DNA of 64,000 nucleotides from Anthostomella pinea (taxonomy: Eukaryota; Ascomycota; Sordariomycetes; Xylariales; Xylariaceae): assembly GCA_963556695.1 (NCBI GenBank), contig CAUWAG010000011.1, forward strand, positions 62,001 to 126,000. Direction: 5' to 3'. A program made the position numbers and the translations under genes. Shown here one piece after another: positions 1-10,515 of this stretch (its first letter is position 1; each line of letters opens with the position of its first letter). The notes below the pieces were generated by a model. It saw nothing but the letters and a program-made list of their open reading frames with translations. It did not search any database and was not told where the DNA came from.

Positions 1-415
1 GGGAACTCGATCGAGAAAATCGAGGCAAACGGTCACCATTCGGCAGCATGTAAAGCTATTCCAGCCTCGTCGTATGAGGCAGTTGTTGCCACCTAGGTAT
101 CTTGCCTTCAGATGATCTTGCATCAGCTGAAGCGTCACCACAATGTTGTCGCCCCCATGTCGGGTACTGTACTCCGCATCGGGCGTGCGGGGATGCACCT
201 CGAGCACCACAATTTCTCCGTCTCGTAAAGAACCCTCACCACGGTCTAGTCCCCGACAGTATACCGGCCGGCAGAGATGTGACCGAGAGATCGGCAAACC
301 ATTTCTTATACACCTGCTCGAAACTCCACAGCAGTCTCCGCCACCAGGTCAAGTACTCCCAATCCCTCCATCCTAGCATTCCTCTCCGTGCTCCTCGAAG
401 CAAATCCTAGCGACG
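1..415. other. No gene seen; upstream region of the GH79 gene
   Basis: No reading frame here looks like a conserved protein. The short frames overlap one another in different phases and have no recognisable motif. The stretch directly precedes the glycosidase start and probably holds its promoter and 5' leader. I could not pick out a TATA box with confidence. Confidence 0.5.
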
Positions 416-2107
416 ATGAGGTTATATTCCACTCTGCCTATGAGCTTCGCTGCGCTCCTGGCGACGAGTCCCGTTACCGCACACCCCCAACCAGATCATC
501 CGAGTGCTGTCCAACTCAGCATACGCACATCCGCTGCCGGCGCGTCCATCGCCCACAGCCCCTCCTTCTCATCCTTCTCGTTCGAACCAGCCTTCTGGGT
601 CGATTTCTTCGGCAACGCCAGCTCGCCAAACGCCCTCACGTTCCGCCTACTAGATCTCATCCACCAGCATGGCGGCGCCCCCATCATCCGCCCCGGCGGC
701 ATCACCATGGACAGCATGATCTTCAACGCGTCCGCCTCGCCGGGCGACTCCGTGCGCGACGTCAGCACCACCGGTGGCGTCTACAGGACCACCGTCGGCC
801 CGGCGTACTACGAGAGCTGGTCCAACTTCCCCAACGGAACCAAGTTCGTCTCGACGCTGAACTTTGGCAACGACAGTCTCGATATTGCTTTAGGGTTAGC
901 AGTGGCATCGGTGATCTATCAGAGGGAGCTGGTCGAGTACTTCGAGCTCGGGAACGAGCCTACCAACTACCCCAGCTCGAGATGGAACGATAGCACCGCG
1001 GCGTACGTAGCCCAGTGGAAGAATTGGACCGCTGCGATCGACGCTGCTGTGAACTCTACCGTAGGCGCGTCGTCTGATGCAGCACAGCTTGGTTACGGTA
1101 GCGAGCGATGGTGGGCATCCTCAGCCACAACAGACATCACAGGTCTCAAAGTCAAACCAGCAGACATCATCCCCTTCGGCATCGACTCCATGGACCAAGT
1201 AGCCGAGTACAGCATCCACTCGTACCCCTTCTCGACGTGCGACCCCGCGCGCGCCGCCCTCGCCACGATCGCCAACATCCTCAACCACACCTATCTAGCT
1301 TCGTACGCCGACACCTCCATCCTGCCCTCGGCCCTTGCCGCCCTGGACGCCGGCAGCTCGTGGACGATCGGCGAATTCAACAGCATATCCTGCTCCGGCG
1401 CCCCCAACGTCAGCGACACGTTCGCGCAGGCACTATGGGTCATCGACAGCGAGCTCATCTACGCCGTGCGCAACGCGAGCTCTTGCCACCTGCACCAAGG
1501 CGCCACGCTGGCGTTCCAGAGTGGCGACCAGGTCAACACGCCCGGCGCAAACGGCACACCCGGGTTTTCGACTTACGATATGGTTTACCCTGAGACAAGC
1601 GAGTTGAGGGGTGCGGCGAGGGTCCTGCCGAGCTTTGCCGGGCTGTTGTTCCTTGCTGAGGTGTTTGCTACGGATGGGACTAGGATTGTTGAGGTTGGGG
1701 CGCCGGAGGGGGTTGATGCGGATTACTTTGCTGCTTATGCGCTCTATGAGGGGGGTGGAGATGGTGTGTTGAGCAAATTGGCTGTCGTGAATTTGCGGCC
1801 TTATTATGCTAATTTGACGACTGACTACACCGTCAGCATAGATATCTCGGCGCACATCATGGGAGGAGCTTTAAACCCTAAACATCACGGACCGCAACCG
1901 CACTACGGTGGAGATGCAACTGCAACGCAGGCATACGTCAAAAGGCTGACGGCCCCGTATGTCGACGCCAAGGACGCAGCGGACGTGACGTGGGCGGGTC
2001 AATCGTTCGCTAATGGCAGCGCCATTGGGCAGGTACGGAAGGAAGTCGTGGGTGATGATGGTATTGTCAGTGTTAGGGGGAGCGAGGCGGTGCTTGTATT
2101 TTTATAG
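416..2107 (+). CDS. Secreted GH79-family beta-glucuronidase-like glycosidase
   Basis: Intronless frame of 563 residues. Residues 1-22 form a signal peptide (basic start, hydrophobic core, Ala-rich end), so the enzyme should be secreted. Many N-x-S/T sites (for example around residues 67, 104 and 152) fit a glycosylated extracellular protein. The catalytic pair of a retaining clan GH-A enzyme is visible: acid/base Glu181 in FELGNEP and nucleophile Glu320 in WTIGEFNS. The rest forms a C-terminal beta-sandwich-like part as in fungal GH79 proteins, and the length is normal for the family. Family knowledge: GH79 members remove glucuronic or 4-O-methylglucuronic acid from glycans such as arabinogalactan. 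The exact substrate is inferred, not shown. The gene ends about 60 bases before a strongly AT-rich block, so it sits at an isochore edge. Confidence 0.85.
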   Translation: MRLYSTLPMSFAALLATSPVTAHPQPDHPSAVQLSIRTSAAGASIAHSPSFSSFSFEPAFWVDFFGNASSPNALTFRLLDLIHQHGGAPIIRPGGITMDSMIFNASASPGDSVRDVSTTGGVYRTTVGPAYYESWSNFPNGTKFVSTLNFGNDSLDIALGLAVASVIYQRELVEYFELGNEPTNYPSSRWNDSTAAYVAQWKNWTAAIDAAVNSTVGASSDAAQLGYGSERWWASSATTDITGLKVKPADIIPFGIDSMDQVAEYSIHSYPFSTCDPARAALATIANILNHTYLASYADTSILPSALAALDAGSSWTIGEFNSISCSGAPNVSDTFAQALWVIDSELIYAVRNASSCHLHQGATLAFQSGDQVNTPGANGTPGFSTYDMVYPETSELRGAARVLPSFAGLLFLAEVFATDGTRIVEVGAPEGVDADYFAAYALYEGGGDGVLSKLAVVNLRPYYANLTTDYTVSIDISAHIMGGALNPKHHGPQPHYGGDATATQAYVKRLTAPYVDAKDAADVTWAGQSFANGSAIGQVRKEVVGDDGIVSVRGSEAVLVFL

Positions 2108-2164
2108 ACTAATGACTGGCGTTTATAAGCGAAATCGTTGCCCCGCTTTACATCGCTACTACAT

Positions 2165-3257
2165 TCTGTTAAAATAAAAGCTAGCATTAAATAACTAAAT
2201 TCTTTATAATAAATTATTTAAATAATAATAATAATTTTTACGTTATTTAAAAGGTTTATTATAATTTTAAACGATTAAAAGTATAACACGAGGTTTTACA
2301 TTGCCTTTTAAAATCGTTATATAGCTTTTTGTGTAAAGTCAGTGTGCAAAATATACGTATCCATTCGCTCGTGATTTCTCTAAGATTAAGTGTCTACCTA
2401 GTGCGGACACGAATACAGCTGAAATACAGTACGTACGTGTCCCGCTAGCGTAACAGCTGAGCGGTGGGGCAACGGTCTCCCAATGACCGTCCCAGCCACA
2501 CACGGATCACCTGCGCCACAGCCTGCGCCACACAGTCTGAGACACTACGTCCGACAGTTTAATTTTCTTATGATAAGGGATTATTGTAGTTATAATGATA
2601 AGCGCTTAACTAAGTTATAATTATCGAGTTTATATATAAAATATATAAAAAGCGATTAATTTAATAAAAAGTTTTAAGATTAATTTAAACATTTGATTTA
2701 TACGTTTTACCGTTATTAAGTTAAATAGAATGTTTTACAAGAGTTATTTACAAGGTTAAAATAAAACTATTTTACTATTAATATTTTGAAATTGTTTTTT
2801 AAGTTATAAATAGTAATATTATTAGATTCATGTGATTCCACAGTCAAACCATCCATACAGAACCCACATATATGATTAGATAAGAGATTAGATACTGGAT
2901 TGTGAGGTCACTTAGCCAGACCCGCAGGTCCAGCTAGACTTCCCAATCCAACCATCAGCAACATCATGACCTTGAACCAATACTCGAGTATTGTCATTGA
3001 TTGTTCAAGCCAGTTCCAACAAATATATATATAAATATATTTAAATATTACTTTATAAGTCAAGCATAAATCTTAATCATTACCTAGATAAAATAGAATA
3101 ATCTTTTAATAATCATTATACTATATATTTTGATTACTTTACGATATTTAAATAACTAATTAATAATAAATAAACAAATGAAAATTTAAAAGTGATAATG
3201 ACGTAATAAAACGTTCATTTTAAAACCTGTATTTATATTTCTTTTAAAATAAACATA
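2165..3257. repeat. AT-rich, RIP-like block (left part)
   Basis: Base composition drops sharply just after the GH79 stop. The DNA is dominated by TTTAAA and ATAATA runs and has no open frame. Two less AT-rich islands interrupt it (about 2390-2570 and 2825-3020) and may be fragments of older insertions. This is the usual look of repeats degraded by C-to-T and G-to-A mutation in ascomycetes, here flanking a transposon. I see no gene. Confidence 0.7.
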
Positions 3258-4642
3258 GGTCACAAGCAAGCAAGACACACAAGCGAGTGACACACTTTTA
3301 TAAACCTCTCAAACTTTCAACTTCCAACCAGGATTCCTCCATCCACAATAATGGCACCGTGTTATAATGAATCAGACATGCAGCTAGCTGTCCAAGCTAA
3401 AAAACGAGACCTTCATATTTCTGTTTAAAACTTGCTAAAATTTTCTATCTACTAATCTCTACACTGGCTCAAAGAATCGCCAGCTGACCATCACGGCGCG
3501 GTAACATGTCCAATTCTATGAAACTTATAGTTTCTGAAGAGAATGTCATTTGCTCCTTCACACTCGACCTGGATACATGAGCATTTCTGTGACGGCTGTG
3601 GCGGCCTGCACAGACCTTCCCACATGACAAGTGGATACCTCCTAATAGGGGAAAGATCTGACCAGAGGATCCCCTTAAAGGGGCAACCTCCCACTGTACC
3701 TATCTCTCTCTCTCTCTTCCTTTCCTCTCTAGTCTTGATATTCTCGTCAATAGAGTAATAGCTGCTTGCTGCCGGCCATGTCCCAGCTCCTCAGTACGCT
3801 CGCCGTGACATTTTCCGCCCCGGTACACTTATGTTGAAGATATGGCGAATCAATTGTTGGCGGCATGTGGGACTGGACGCGTCGGGAAGAACTGGACGGC
3901 GAACTTTATCAAACGTACACCAGGCCTCTTGACGCGTTTTCATTAGAGGATATACTACCAGAAGGTCTTGCACGAAGATCCAGACGCGTATTGCGCGTGG
4001 TTTCGCCAAGTTGAGGCGGCAGTGGCAAAACATGGTATCCAAGATACAAACACCGTCGCCAGACCCCAATCTGCCACCCTCTATTTGGACTTCAAGGACG
4101 CCTATCACCATTAATAAAGCAATAAACCAATCGATTTATATCCAAAACCCAGTCAGAAATCACCAAGGAAGCTCACCTACATCAATAATTGATGCGTTGA
4201 GCTCGTTCTCAAAGGCTATATATGGTCTTATATATAATGTCGCTTTGGTTAATTCCTGGGTCTGCGAGCTAAAGAAGGCCAATCACTTATTAAATAAACG
4301 CCAGAGAACAAAAAATAAATATTTAATAAAAGAAGGAATACTTTCTGTTAAAAATGCAGTAGGTCTTCAGACTGCAAAGGATAGTAGTGAGCTGGCAAAA
4401 CAGAAAATGGGTGAAGGTAGTTGTCATCCAAGGAGGACAGCAGCGCGTGAGCGACAGTGTGGCGTTTGCGGCAACACTGGCCATAATGCGCAAACTTATA
4501 CAATAGAGATAGAAACCTCTGAGGAAGAAGAATCCGATTGATTAAATTGAATTGAATGCGTTGTGATTAAGTTATTTGACATGGCAGTTGGGAGGTTGAT
4601 AAAAGTGTCACGCTTGCTTATGTGTCCCGCTCGCTTGTGACC
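3258..4642 (+). mobile_element. Fot1/pogo-like (Tc1-mariner) transposon, copy 1, internally deleted
   Basis: Long terminal inverted repeats of about 55 bases: the left end starts GGTCACAAGCAAGCAAGACA and the right end, reverse-complemented, starts GGTCACAAGCGAGCGGGACA. The dinucleotide TA stands just outside both ends (3256-3257 and 4643-4644), as expected for this superfamily. The transposase start is recognisable at about 3351 but soon hits a stop. The frame 4011-4541 keeps a C-terminal part with a zinc-knuckle-like CGVCGNTGHNAQTY, in which the last Cys is Tyr (TGT to TAT). Next to copy 2 at 34.4 kb, the DDE catalytic core is missing: the sequence jumps from the VSK motif near 4035 straight to the PSPDPNLPP segment. 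It cannot encode an active enzyme. Confidence 0.85.
3589..3809. mobile_element. Short nested insertion inside transposon copy 1 (MITE-like)
   Basis: Aligned by eye to copy 2, copy 1 carries about 221 extra bases exactly here. The insert starts GTGACGGC and ends GCCGTGAC, an eight-base inverted end with one mismatch. It is flanked by GCATTTCT and ACATTTTC, which could be an imperfect target duplication. It is richer in GC than its host and contains a CT microsatellite (about 3703-3718). It encodes no protein I can see, so a non-autonomous element is the likely reading. The ends are uncertain by a few bases. Confidence 0.45.
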
Positions 4643-5850
4643 TACGTTATATTTATTAACGAGTTTCATATTAAAAAAAAAGAATGTAATTATTATTATA
4701 ATAAATATTAAAATAAATTTTATTTCTTTTAAAAATTATTTATCAAATAGAATCAATTTAATATATTATTAATTCTTATAATAAGAATCAATATAAATAG
4801 TCTTGTATAATAAAGGTTACAAATTGTTATTAGCTTTTTGAAATATTTAAACCCCTATGTATATTTTTTAATAAATTTTGTTTTAAATTTTAAATCTGGA
4901 TTTAAAATAACTAGTGTTATATTTTAATACTTGAAAGAATTATAACTTAAATAAATGTTTAACAATAAGTTATGTGATTTAATATCATATCCAATAGAAT
5001 ATAACTTTTATAAAAAAAATAAAAAAAAGCTCAATGATATATACACGTTATTAGGCAAAAAAAAAAGCCAGTTAATACGAAAAAAGCAGTACAAGGTATT
5101 TTTTTTAATTAATATATTGAAAAATTTAAAAAGTATTAATAAGCTAAAAAATTCTATTAATAAAAATGTATTAATCATAATGTTATAAATTAAGTTAAAT
5201 TAACAGCTTATACTTATACATAATAATAATAATTCCTTTATTTAAATAATAGAAATGTTAGTGTTAACGTAACTTATTAAAGCGTGTCAATATATAATAT
5301 TTAATAAATGTATAAATAAGCATAATACTTTCTTACTATTTATTTTACACTCAACAAATATATTATTAAAACCATTTTTATAATTTATATAACTAATATG
5401 GGGTTAGAAAGGCTATTTATTAAACATTAAGAGATTTTAAAGATAGATAAAAATATAATATAATTACGCAGTTAAAATTTAAACTTAAGTTTTTTTGATT
5501 GAAATATTATAACTTAGTCAAGGGTGTTATTAGGTTGCTAACTATTTGTCTTTGAAATTTTCATAACTATTAAGTTATCTCTTAGCTAATAAGAGGATGA
5601 GATTTTTTATAATATTATAAATAAATTAAGAATAAAAGTACGCAGTTAAATAAAAGAACGCTTTATTATAGCTAAGTTTTTAGTTATATTAACCTTGTCT
5701 TATAACATTGTATATATAGAGCGACAAATTAATATATTTAAAAAGCAGTAAAAGGTAATATTTATATATTTACATAAATCTTATTATGAATTTAACTAAA
5801 CTGGATTTATTAGACTTATTAATATTTTGTGAGATTTTAAAAGGGTAACA
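4643..5850. repeat. AT-rich, RIP-like block (right part)
   Basis: Very AT-rich DNA with poly-A and poly-T runs continues from transposon copy 1. One 77-codon frame at 4955-5188 is almost all Lys, Asn, Ile and Leu. That is what AT-rich sequence gives by chance, so I do not call it a gene. A GC-richer piece with a NotI-like GCGGCCGC follows at about 5855-6040. It may be a fragment of a younger insertion. Confidence 0.7.
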
Positions 5851-6085
5851 AGCCTTAGGGGTGTGAGCGGCCGCTGCAAGTATTGTTGTCATTCTCAAGT
5901 ATGCTTGGCAGGGCTAATCTACAGCTAAATACCATACTGCACCATACCAGGGTGGATCCACTGTTCCCTTGACAGCCCCCTAGTGGGTACTGCACCTAAG
6001 GGCACCATATCTGGGATCCAACATCTGACATATTTACTTAAAAAGAGCATACAATTTTTCATTTTTTTTTAAAAACCCTTAAAAA

Positions 6086-6274
6086 GTAAATAAAGTAAAT
6101 AAAGTAAATAAAGTAAATAAAGTAAATAAAGTAAATAAAGTAAATAAGGTAAATAAGGTAAATAAGGTAAATAAGGTAAATAAGGTAAATAAGGTACATA
6201 AGGTACATAAGGTACATAAGGTACATAAGGTACATAAGGTACATAAGGTACATAAGATACATAAGATAAATAAG
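6086..6274. repeat. 9-bp minisatellite of 21 units with ordered variant blocks
   Basis: Twenty-one head-to-tail nine-base units. Reading along the + strand: six GTAAATAAA units (6086-6139), six GTAAATAAG (6140-6193), seven GTACATAAG (6194-6256), then ATACATAAG and ATAAATAAG. Each variant forms one uninterrupted block, so the array grew by local duplication after each point change. The unit is a multiple of three, so on the minus strand it stays open as Tyr-Leu-Met, Tyr-Leu-Ile and Tyr-Phe-Ile repeats at the end of a 136-codon frame (6059-6469). I do not consider that frame a proven gene. Confidence 0.95.
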
Positions 6275-6744
6275 AGCCTCTAGCTCTGAACCAGGTGCCG
6301 CAGCCCCAAGGCCGTCCACCCCCTTCTCATGTTCGCATACGGTACCATCCTGCTGATCATCGCGTTCGTCATCATCCTTTCCTTCTTCTTGTTCGCCCAG
6401 ATCAAACGGCTCGGGCCTGCTTGAGGCTGCGGCGATGGCCGCACGAACATTGTCGGGCTTTGCGGACATGGCTGACGTGGGAACTGAGTTCGCTCCCTTT
6501 CCATCTCCTGTCCCTTCCCTTTCTTCCCCCGCCGTATCTTAACCTTCTACTTAGCATGCGCCACTTCGGCCATCTCGTCCACGTCGTCGCGCGCGCCGGC
6601 GCACTTCCTATCCGTCTTTGTCACGGCACTAGATATCACCCCACAGCCCCACGGGTCAACCCCTATATATACCTGCTCCTGTCTCCTAGCTAGCTTCATA
6701 GTTTCCTTTCCTTCTTCACGTACATCAACAAGTCATTTTTACAG
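6275..6744. other. Gene-poor stretch next to the minisatellite
   Basis: Composition returns to GC-rich. The minus-strand frame running into the minisatellite begins at 6469 with a hydrophilic, acidic segment. I recognise no domain, splice pattern or partner. A relic of a repeated gene is possible, but nothing supports a function. Confidence 0.35.
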
Positions 6745-7182
6745 TCACCAGCAGCCGAACTGTGACAGTCTTGACGCGGTACAAATGTCCGTCACGCGCG
6801 CACCAATACTGCCAGCTTCCTCGCGCTTGTATTTTGCCCGGTGCGCCACTGCCTGCCTGAAATGCACCTTGCGTTTCCCGCCTGGGAAGACTAAGGAAGC
6901 GGGCTGCTTCATCTTGCCCTTTCGACCACCTGCCATCTTATTGACCACAGTTTCATCGCGGCAATTTAGCTTGGCTCCGGCAAACGGTAAGGGGACAAAC
7001 GTGCACCCTGACCAGTTGGATACTTTGGACCCGGGGACTGGACTGGCACTGATGTGTCCTTGAATCTTTCCGTGAACACAGGACCCCCAGTAAGCACCTT
7101 GTGCCAACAGGTCCGCCTTTGGGGGCATACTGCGGTTTGGCACTTTCACCACTCGCTCTGGGGTCTTTGGTGTACCGGACAC
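6745..7182 (-). CDS. Hypothetical small basic protein (145 codons), doubtful
   Basis: An uninterrupted minus-strand frame of 145 residues. The product would be basic and Gly/Lys-rich, with a lysine- and arginine-rich middle (about residues 82-125) and no signal peptide or membrane segment. I recognise no family. The + strand frame over the same bases (6785-7063) is shorter. The surrounding 6-12 kb is full of relics, so this may be a decayed fragment or a chance frame. Confidence 0.25.
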   Translation of the reverse strand: MSGTPKTPERVVKVPNRSMPPKADLLAQGAYWGSCVHGKIQGHISASPVPGSKVSNWSGCTFVPLPFAGAKLNCRDETVVNKMAGGRKGKMKQPASLVFPGGKRKVHFRQAVAHRAKYKREEAGSIGARVTDICTASRLSQFGCW

Positions 7183-8336
7183 TTGCTGCTCAGATATCGA
7201 ACCAATACTGAGCGGGGGTGCCTGTCGATCGGGCTGGCTTGACTGGTCATGAACATGCTCCGGACATGCATGCCTTCGGTGACCAAGCCGTGGGACCCTT
7301 TCCTCCGCGCGGCGATCTCTTCGTGTTCCGCGCGTGCCAGGCCCGCGAGTACGGCTGCGCGTAGTGGACCTTCAGACCCGTTTCAGCGAAGTGCGTGGCC
7401 GGACGTGTCTGGTTTTTGAGGGGCATGCGTTGACTTGGATAGTTCCAATGGTAAAAGTAAACTCGTTTCGTTCGAGGCCATCACCACAAAACTTGGTTGA
7501 GAGGCGTATTCAGCTCCTTTTTCGTGAGGCTGTAGGTCCTGCATGGAGGGAGTCGGCCGGTAAAATTTGTCGGGCTTGGTCTGCATCTACCACCAACCCA
7601 TGCTTGGCCGCGCTCCACGACCATCCAATTAGACTCAAGGGGTCAAGTAAGGACGAGACCGAGACCATGCAAACGTCCAAGGCCAATGAGAGGCCAAGTA
7701 GAAGCCCAAGCAGACGCATGCCCCTGCTCTAAAAGTCGGCCACAAAGCTGACGCCGCCCCGGCACACAAAGGCTCCCAATGGCCGCTGTCCTGGTGCAGT
7801 TGTGAGAGGTAGCCCGCCGGATGATCTCGGTCGGGTGGTACTGGCTGCGCAGCTCAATGGAGCTATAGATGTGGTCGAAGACGGCGGCGCTTGACGCGTG
7901 GAGGCCGCCCTGCCCAAGGGCCTCGTGGTCGCGGAGGTGGCTATGGCCTGGTCTGGTCGGCGATAGTGGTAAGGGGTTACGACGTTAAGAATCACTCCGG
8001 CAATGGGACATGACTTGCGCATGCAGATGTGGCCGCGTCCTACCCTTCTCCCTACTACACCATCGGCGTCTTCGCACAAGCGCTAGGCACCATTCCAGCA
8101 TCCAGGCTCGGGCGACGAGGACCAAGACACCTCGTCGACGAAGTGGCAAGTGTTCAGCAGCTTAGTTCGGTCAACTAAGTCGCACACGAGATGGAGCCCA
8201 GCGCCGGCGGACCCAAGATCTCCCTCTACTTCTAAGCATGGAAATTGTCAGCATATAACCGCAGCAGCCGCGGCTGTGACTCCCAGTAAGTCGGCTCGTC
8301 ATCATCACCGACAGCGACCACGGCGTCGACACTGCT
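7183..8336. other. No supportable gene
   Basis: Only short overlapping frames in several phases, none with a recognisable motif. The stretch lies between a doubtful small ORF and a Ulp1-like relic, in a part of the window that looks like decayed repeated genes. Confidence 0.4.
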
Positions 8337-9240
8337 GTGGTGCCACATGATGACCCTAACGGCATCGCCAACCTCCAATATCTGCTCAAGCTTCAGACAG
8401 CCTCATCGCTAGACGCTTTCGCTTGTTTCTCCAGCCGTACCCAGTGGTTACGAGGCCAGGCTATGTTCGGGATCTTCAAGTCACTGGTCGACGCGCAGCC
8501 GGACGGATACAAGGCCATTGACAGTCTCACCCCGCTGGCCAAAACCCCGTTCGCTCAGGAGACGACTCCCCGGTCTCACACCCTATTGCAGACAACGAAT
8601 CTTGGTGACTCTCATTGGGTCTTCGCTATGATCATGCCAGGGAAGAGCGCACGATACGCATCTACGACTCCATGTCGTCGACATTGCTCTCCAAGGATAG
8701 CACCGAGCCGCCCCGCCAGCAAGCCAGACGGCTGGGCGAAATACCACCCCCCACGACCACGACAGAAATATGCTCACAGCTGTGGTCCATTTTCCTCGGC
8801 AGTAGCAGCCTTCTTAGTCGCCGGAGTCGACTTGCCCAGACCCTGGACGGGCAGTACCTCGGGCACGTCTGGCAGCGGATGGTGTACCAGGTACTTGACC
8901 AGAAGCACCGGCACTCAAGGAGACGGCGGAAGGCGAGAGCCAAGTGCTGGCGAATTTGGCCATCAACGTCCCGGCCGCCCGAGTACCGCTTCTTCAAGAC
9001 ACCAGCACGTTCTCTTCCTGCGATCCAGTTCCTGGGTGTCTTGGAAGTGAGGAATGTCTTCATACCTCGCTGGGCAAGGGGCGATCTTGAACTACGCGCG
9101 TTCGAGTACTCCAATCGTGTGGGTATACATACTCTCTCCCGCCTTCCCAAGACAGCCTCGGCCGTCAGAGGGATGACGGGCATTACCCAGCCCCAGAGCC
9201 AGAGGCACTTGATTCTGGCCCGAGGGCCAGCACACCTGTG
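8337..9240 (+). pseudogene. Relic of a Ulp1/C48-like cysteine protease gene
   Basis: Two overlapping + strand frames read as one broken protein. The first, ending its useful part near 8640, contains GDSHWVFAMI, matching the His-Trp catalytic segment of C48 (SUMO-protease-fold) peptidases. A one-base shift later, the second frame reads REERTIRIYDSMSS, matching the catalytic-Asp strand (compare ENHW and HYWD in the better-preserved gene at 57.7-60.7 kb). I cannot find the catalytic Cys (normally in a D-x-x-C-G box) downstream in any frame. So the copy is frameshifted and lacks a key residue. Family identity rests on two short motifs. Confidence 0.4.
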
Positions 9241-10515
9241 CTGAACCAACACCCACAGCCCCCTCCCAAGGAGTCCCGAAACACATCCCTAGAAGGAGCA
9301 AGAGAGCACAAGGCCCGGAAGTCCTACAAGGAGTGGACATGGAGCCGAGGAATTGCCAGCCCACGAGGTATGATATTGGTATCCACTGAAAATTGCTGTG
9401 AGGTTCGCCAGTTGGCTCGGAGCCCGGGAATCTGGAGAATCGTTAGGGGGCCATGACCCGGCCTCGATCTGTCTTGCCGTCAATAGAGACACAACGGCAC
9501 GATGGAAATCATGTCCAGACTCGCGAACCGCCGGCCGAGCGTAGTGGATGTTGTGGTCGTATTCGACGTCGATGGTGAGGGCTATGTCGCTCACCGCTCA
9601 TCAAATAGTCCATGACCTTCTTGGCGTCTTGCTTCTCCGTCCGATTGTATGCCCGTATGCCACCCTGAGGACGAAACTTTGGCGATCGAAACCTCAAGTC
9701 TATATCCAAACAAAAAAGCTGCGCGTCGAGAAACAGTTCAGGCTCTGACATGCCCAACGGAGCTTCCTCGCATATCATAGTTCCAACACTCAACAGGGCC
9801 TCCGAGGTGGTCGAGCCAGCCGGGGACTTGGTCGGCTGTGTGGTGGAGTTGCTCGAACAGCTCTCGCACTCGATCGAGGTGGAATGTCACGGACTCATCG
9901 TATGGGCAGATACGTAGGAGCGGTCGACGGAGATATTGGAGACGTCGTGGACAGTATCGAGTCGCTCGTGGGTGTCGAAGTCGGGTCCATTCGAATCAGG
10001 CCTGGCTGTAGCGAAAGGGTGGTCGGACTGGGTCGGACGGAGGAAGGGCGACTCGAACAGTGTCGCATCGCAAATTCGGGTCCTGCCACGACGCAAGAAA
10101 GAGGTCCTTGCAGGTGATGCGGCTGACACCCTGCTATCCTGTTGGTTCATTCTGCTTGGAGACGACCTTGGGTAGTCACAGGTCGAGTCGAGATGTGACT
10201 TCAATGTTGAGGCAGGTGGGCGAAATCCAAGGCCGATGTTACCCGGTGCTTAGGTAATGAAGCCGCTGCCGCTGTGGCGGGTGGTGTGGCTGTGCCGGTG
10301 TGGCTGACCTGGATTCTGGCTGGCCTGATTGAATCGGATTCAGATTGCTTACCTTGGTCACCACGGTTCAATCCAGTTACTGAGAAGGATTGCCCGGATA
10401 ATGTCGAACGCAGCTGAGCCTGAGACATGGAGGCAGTGCTACTGAATGCTGACACAAGCGAGGAGGATGAGGCGGTGCCGTCTGTCTACACTCCAGACTT
10501 CCCTCGAGACATGCC
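9241..10515. other. Gene-poor stretch with coding-like scraps
   Basis: Minus-strand pieces look protein-like for short runs, for example the frame 9509-9793 (LFLDAQLFCLDIDLRF) and another phase near 9800-9880. They do not join into one frame. I read the stretch as decayed coding DNA of unknown kind and recognise no family. Confidence 0.35.

Noticed and set aside
4955..5188. 77-codon + strand frame in AT-rich DNA
   Set aside because: Almost entirely Lys, Asn, Ile and Leu from poly-A/T sequence; no start context or similarity.
6059..6469. 136-codon minus-strand frame ending in Tyr-Leu-Met repeats as a membrane protein
   Set aside because: The hydrophobic part is only the translated 9-bp minisatellite; no second exon or family supports a gene.
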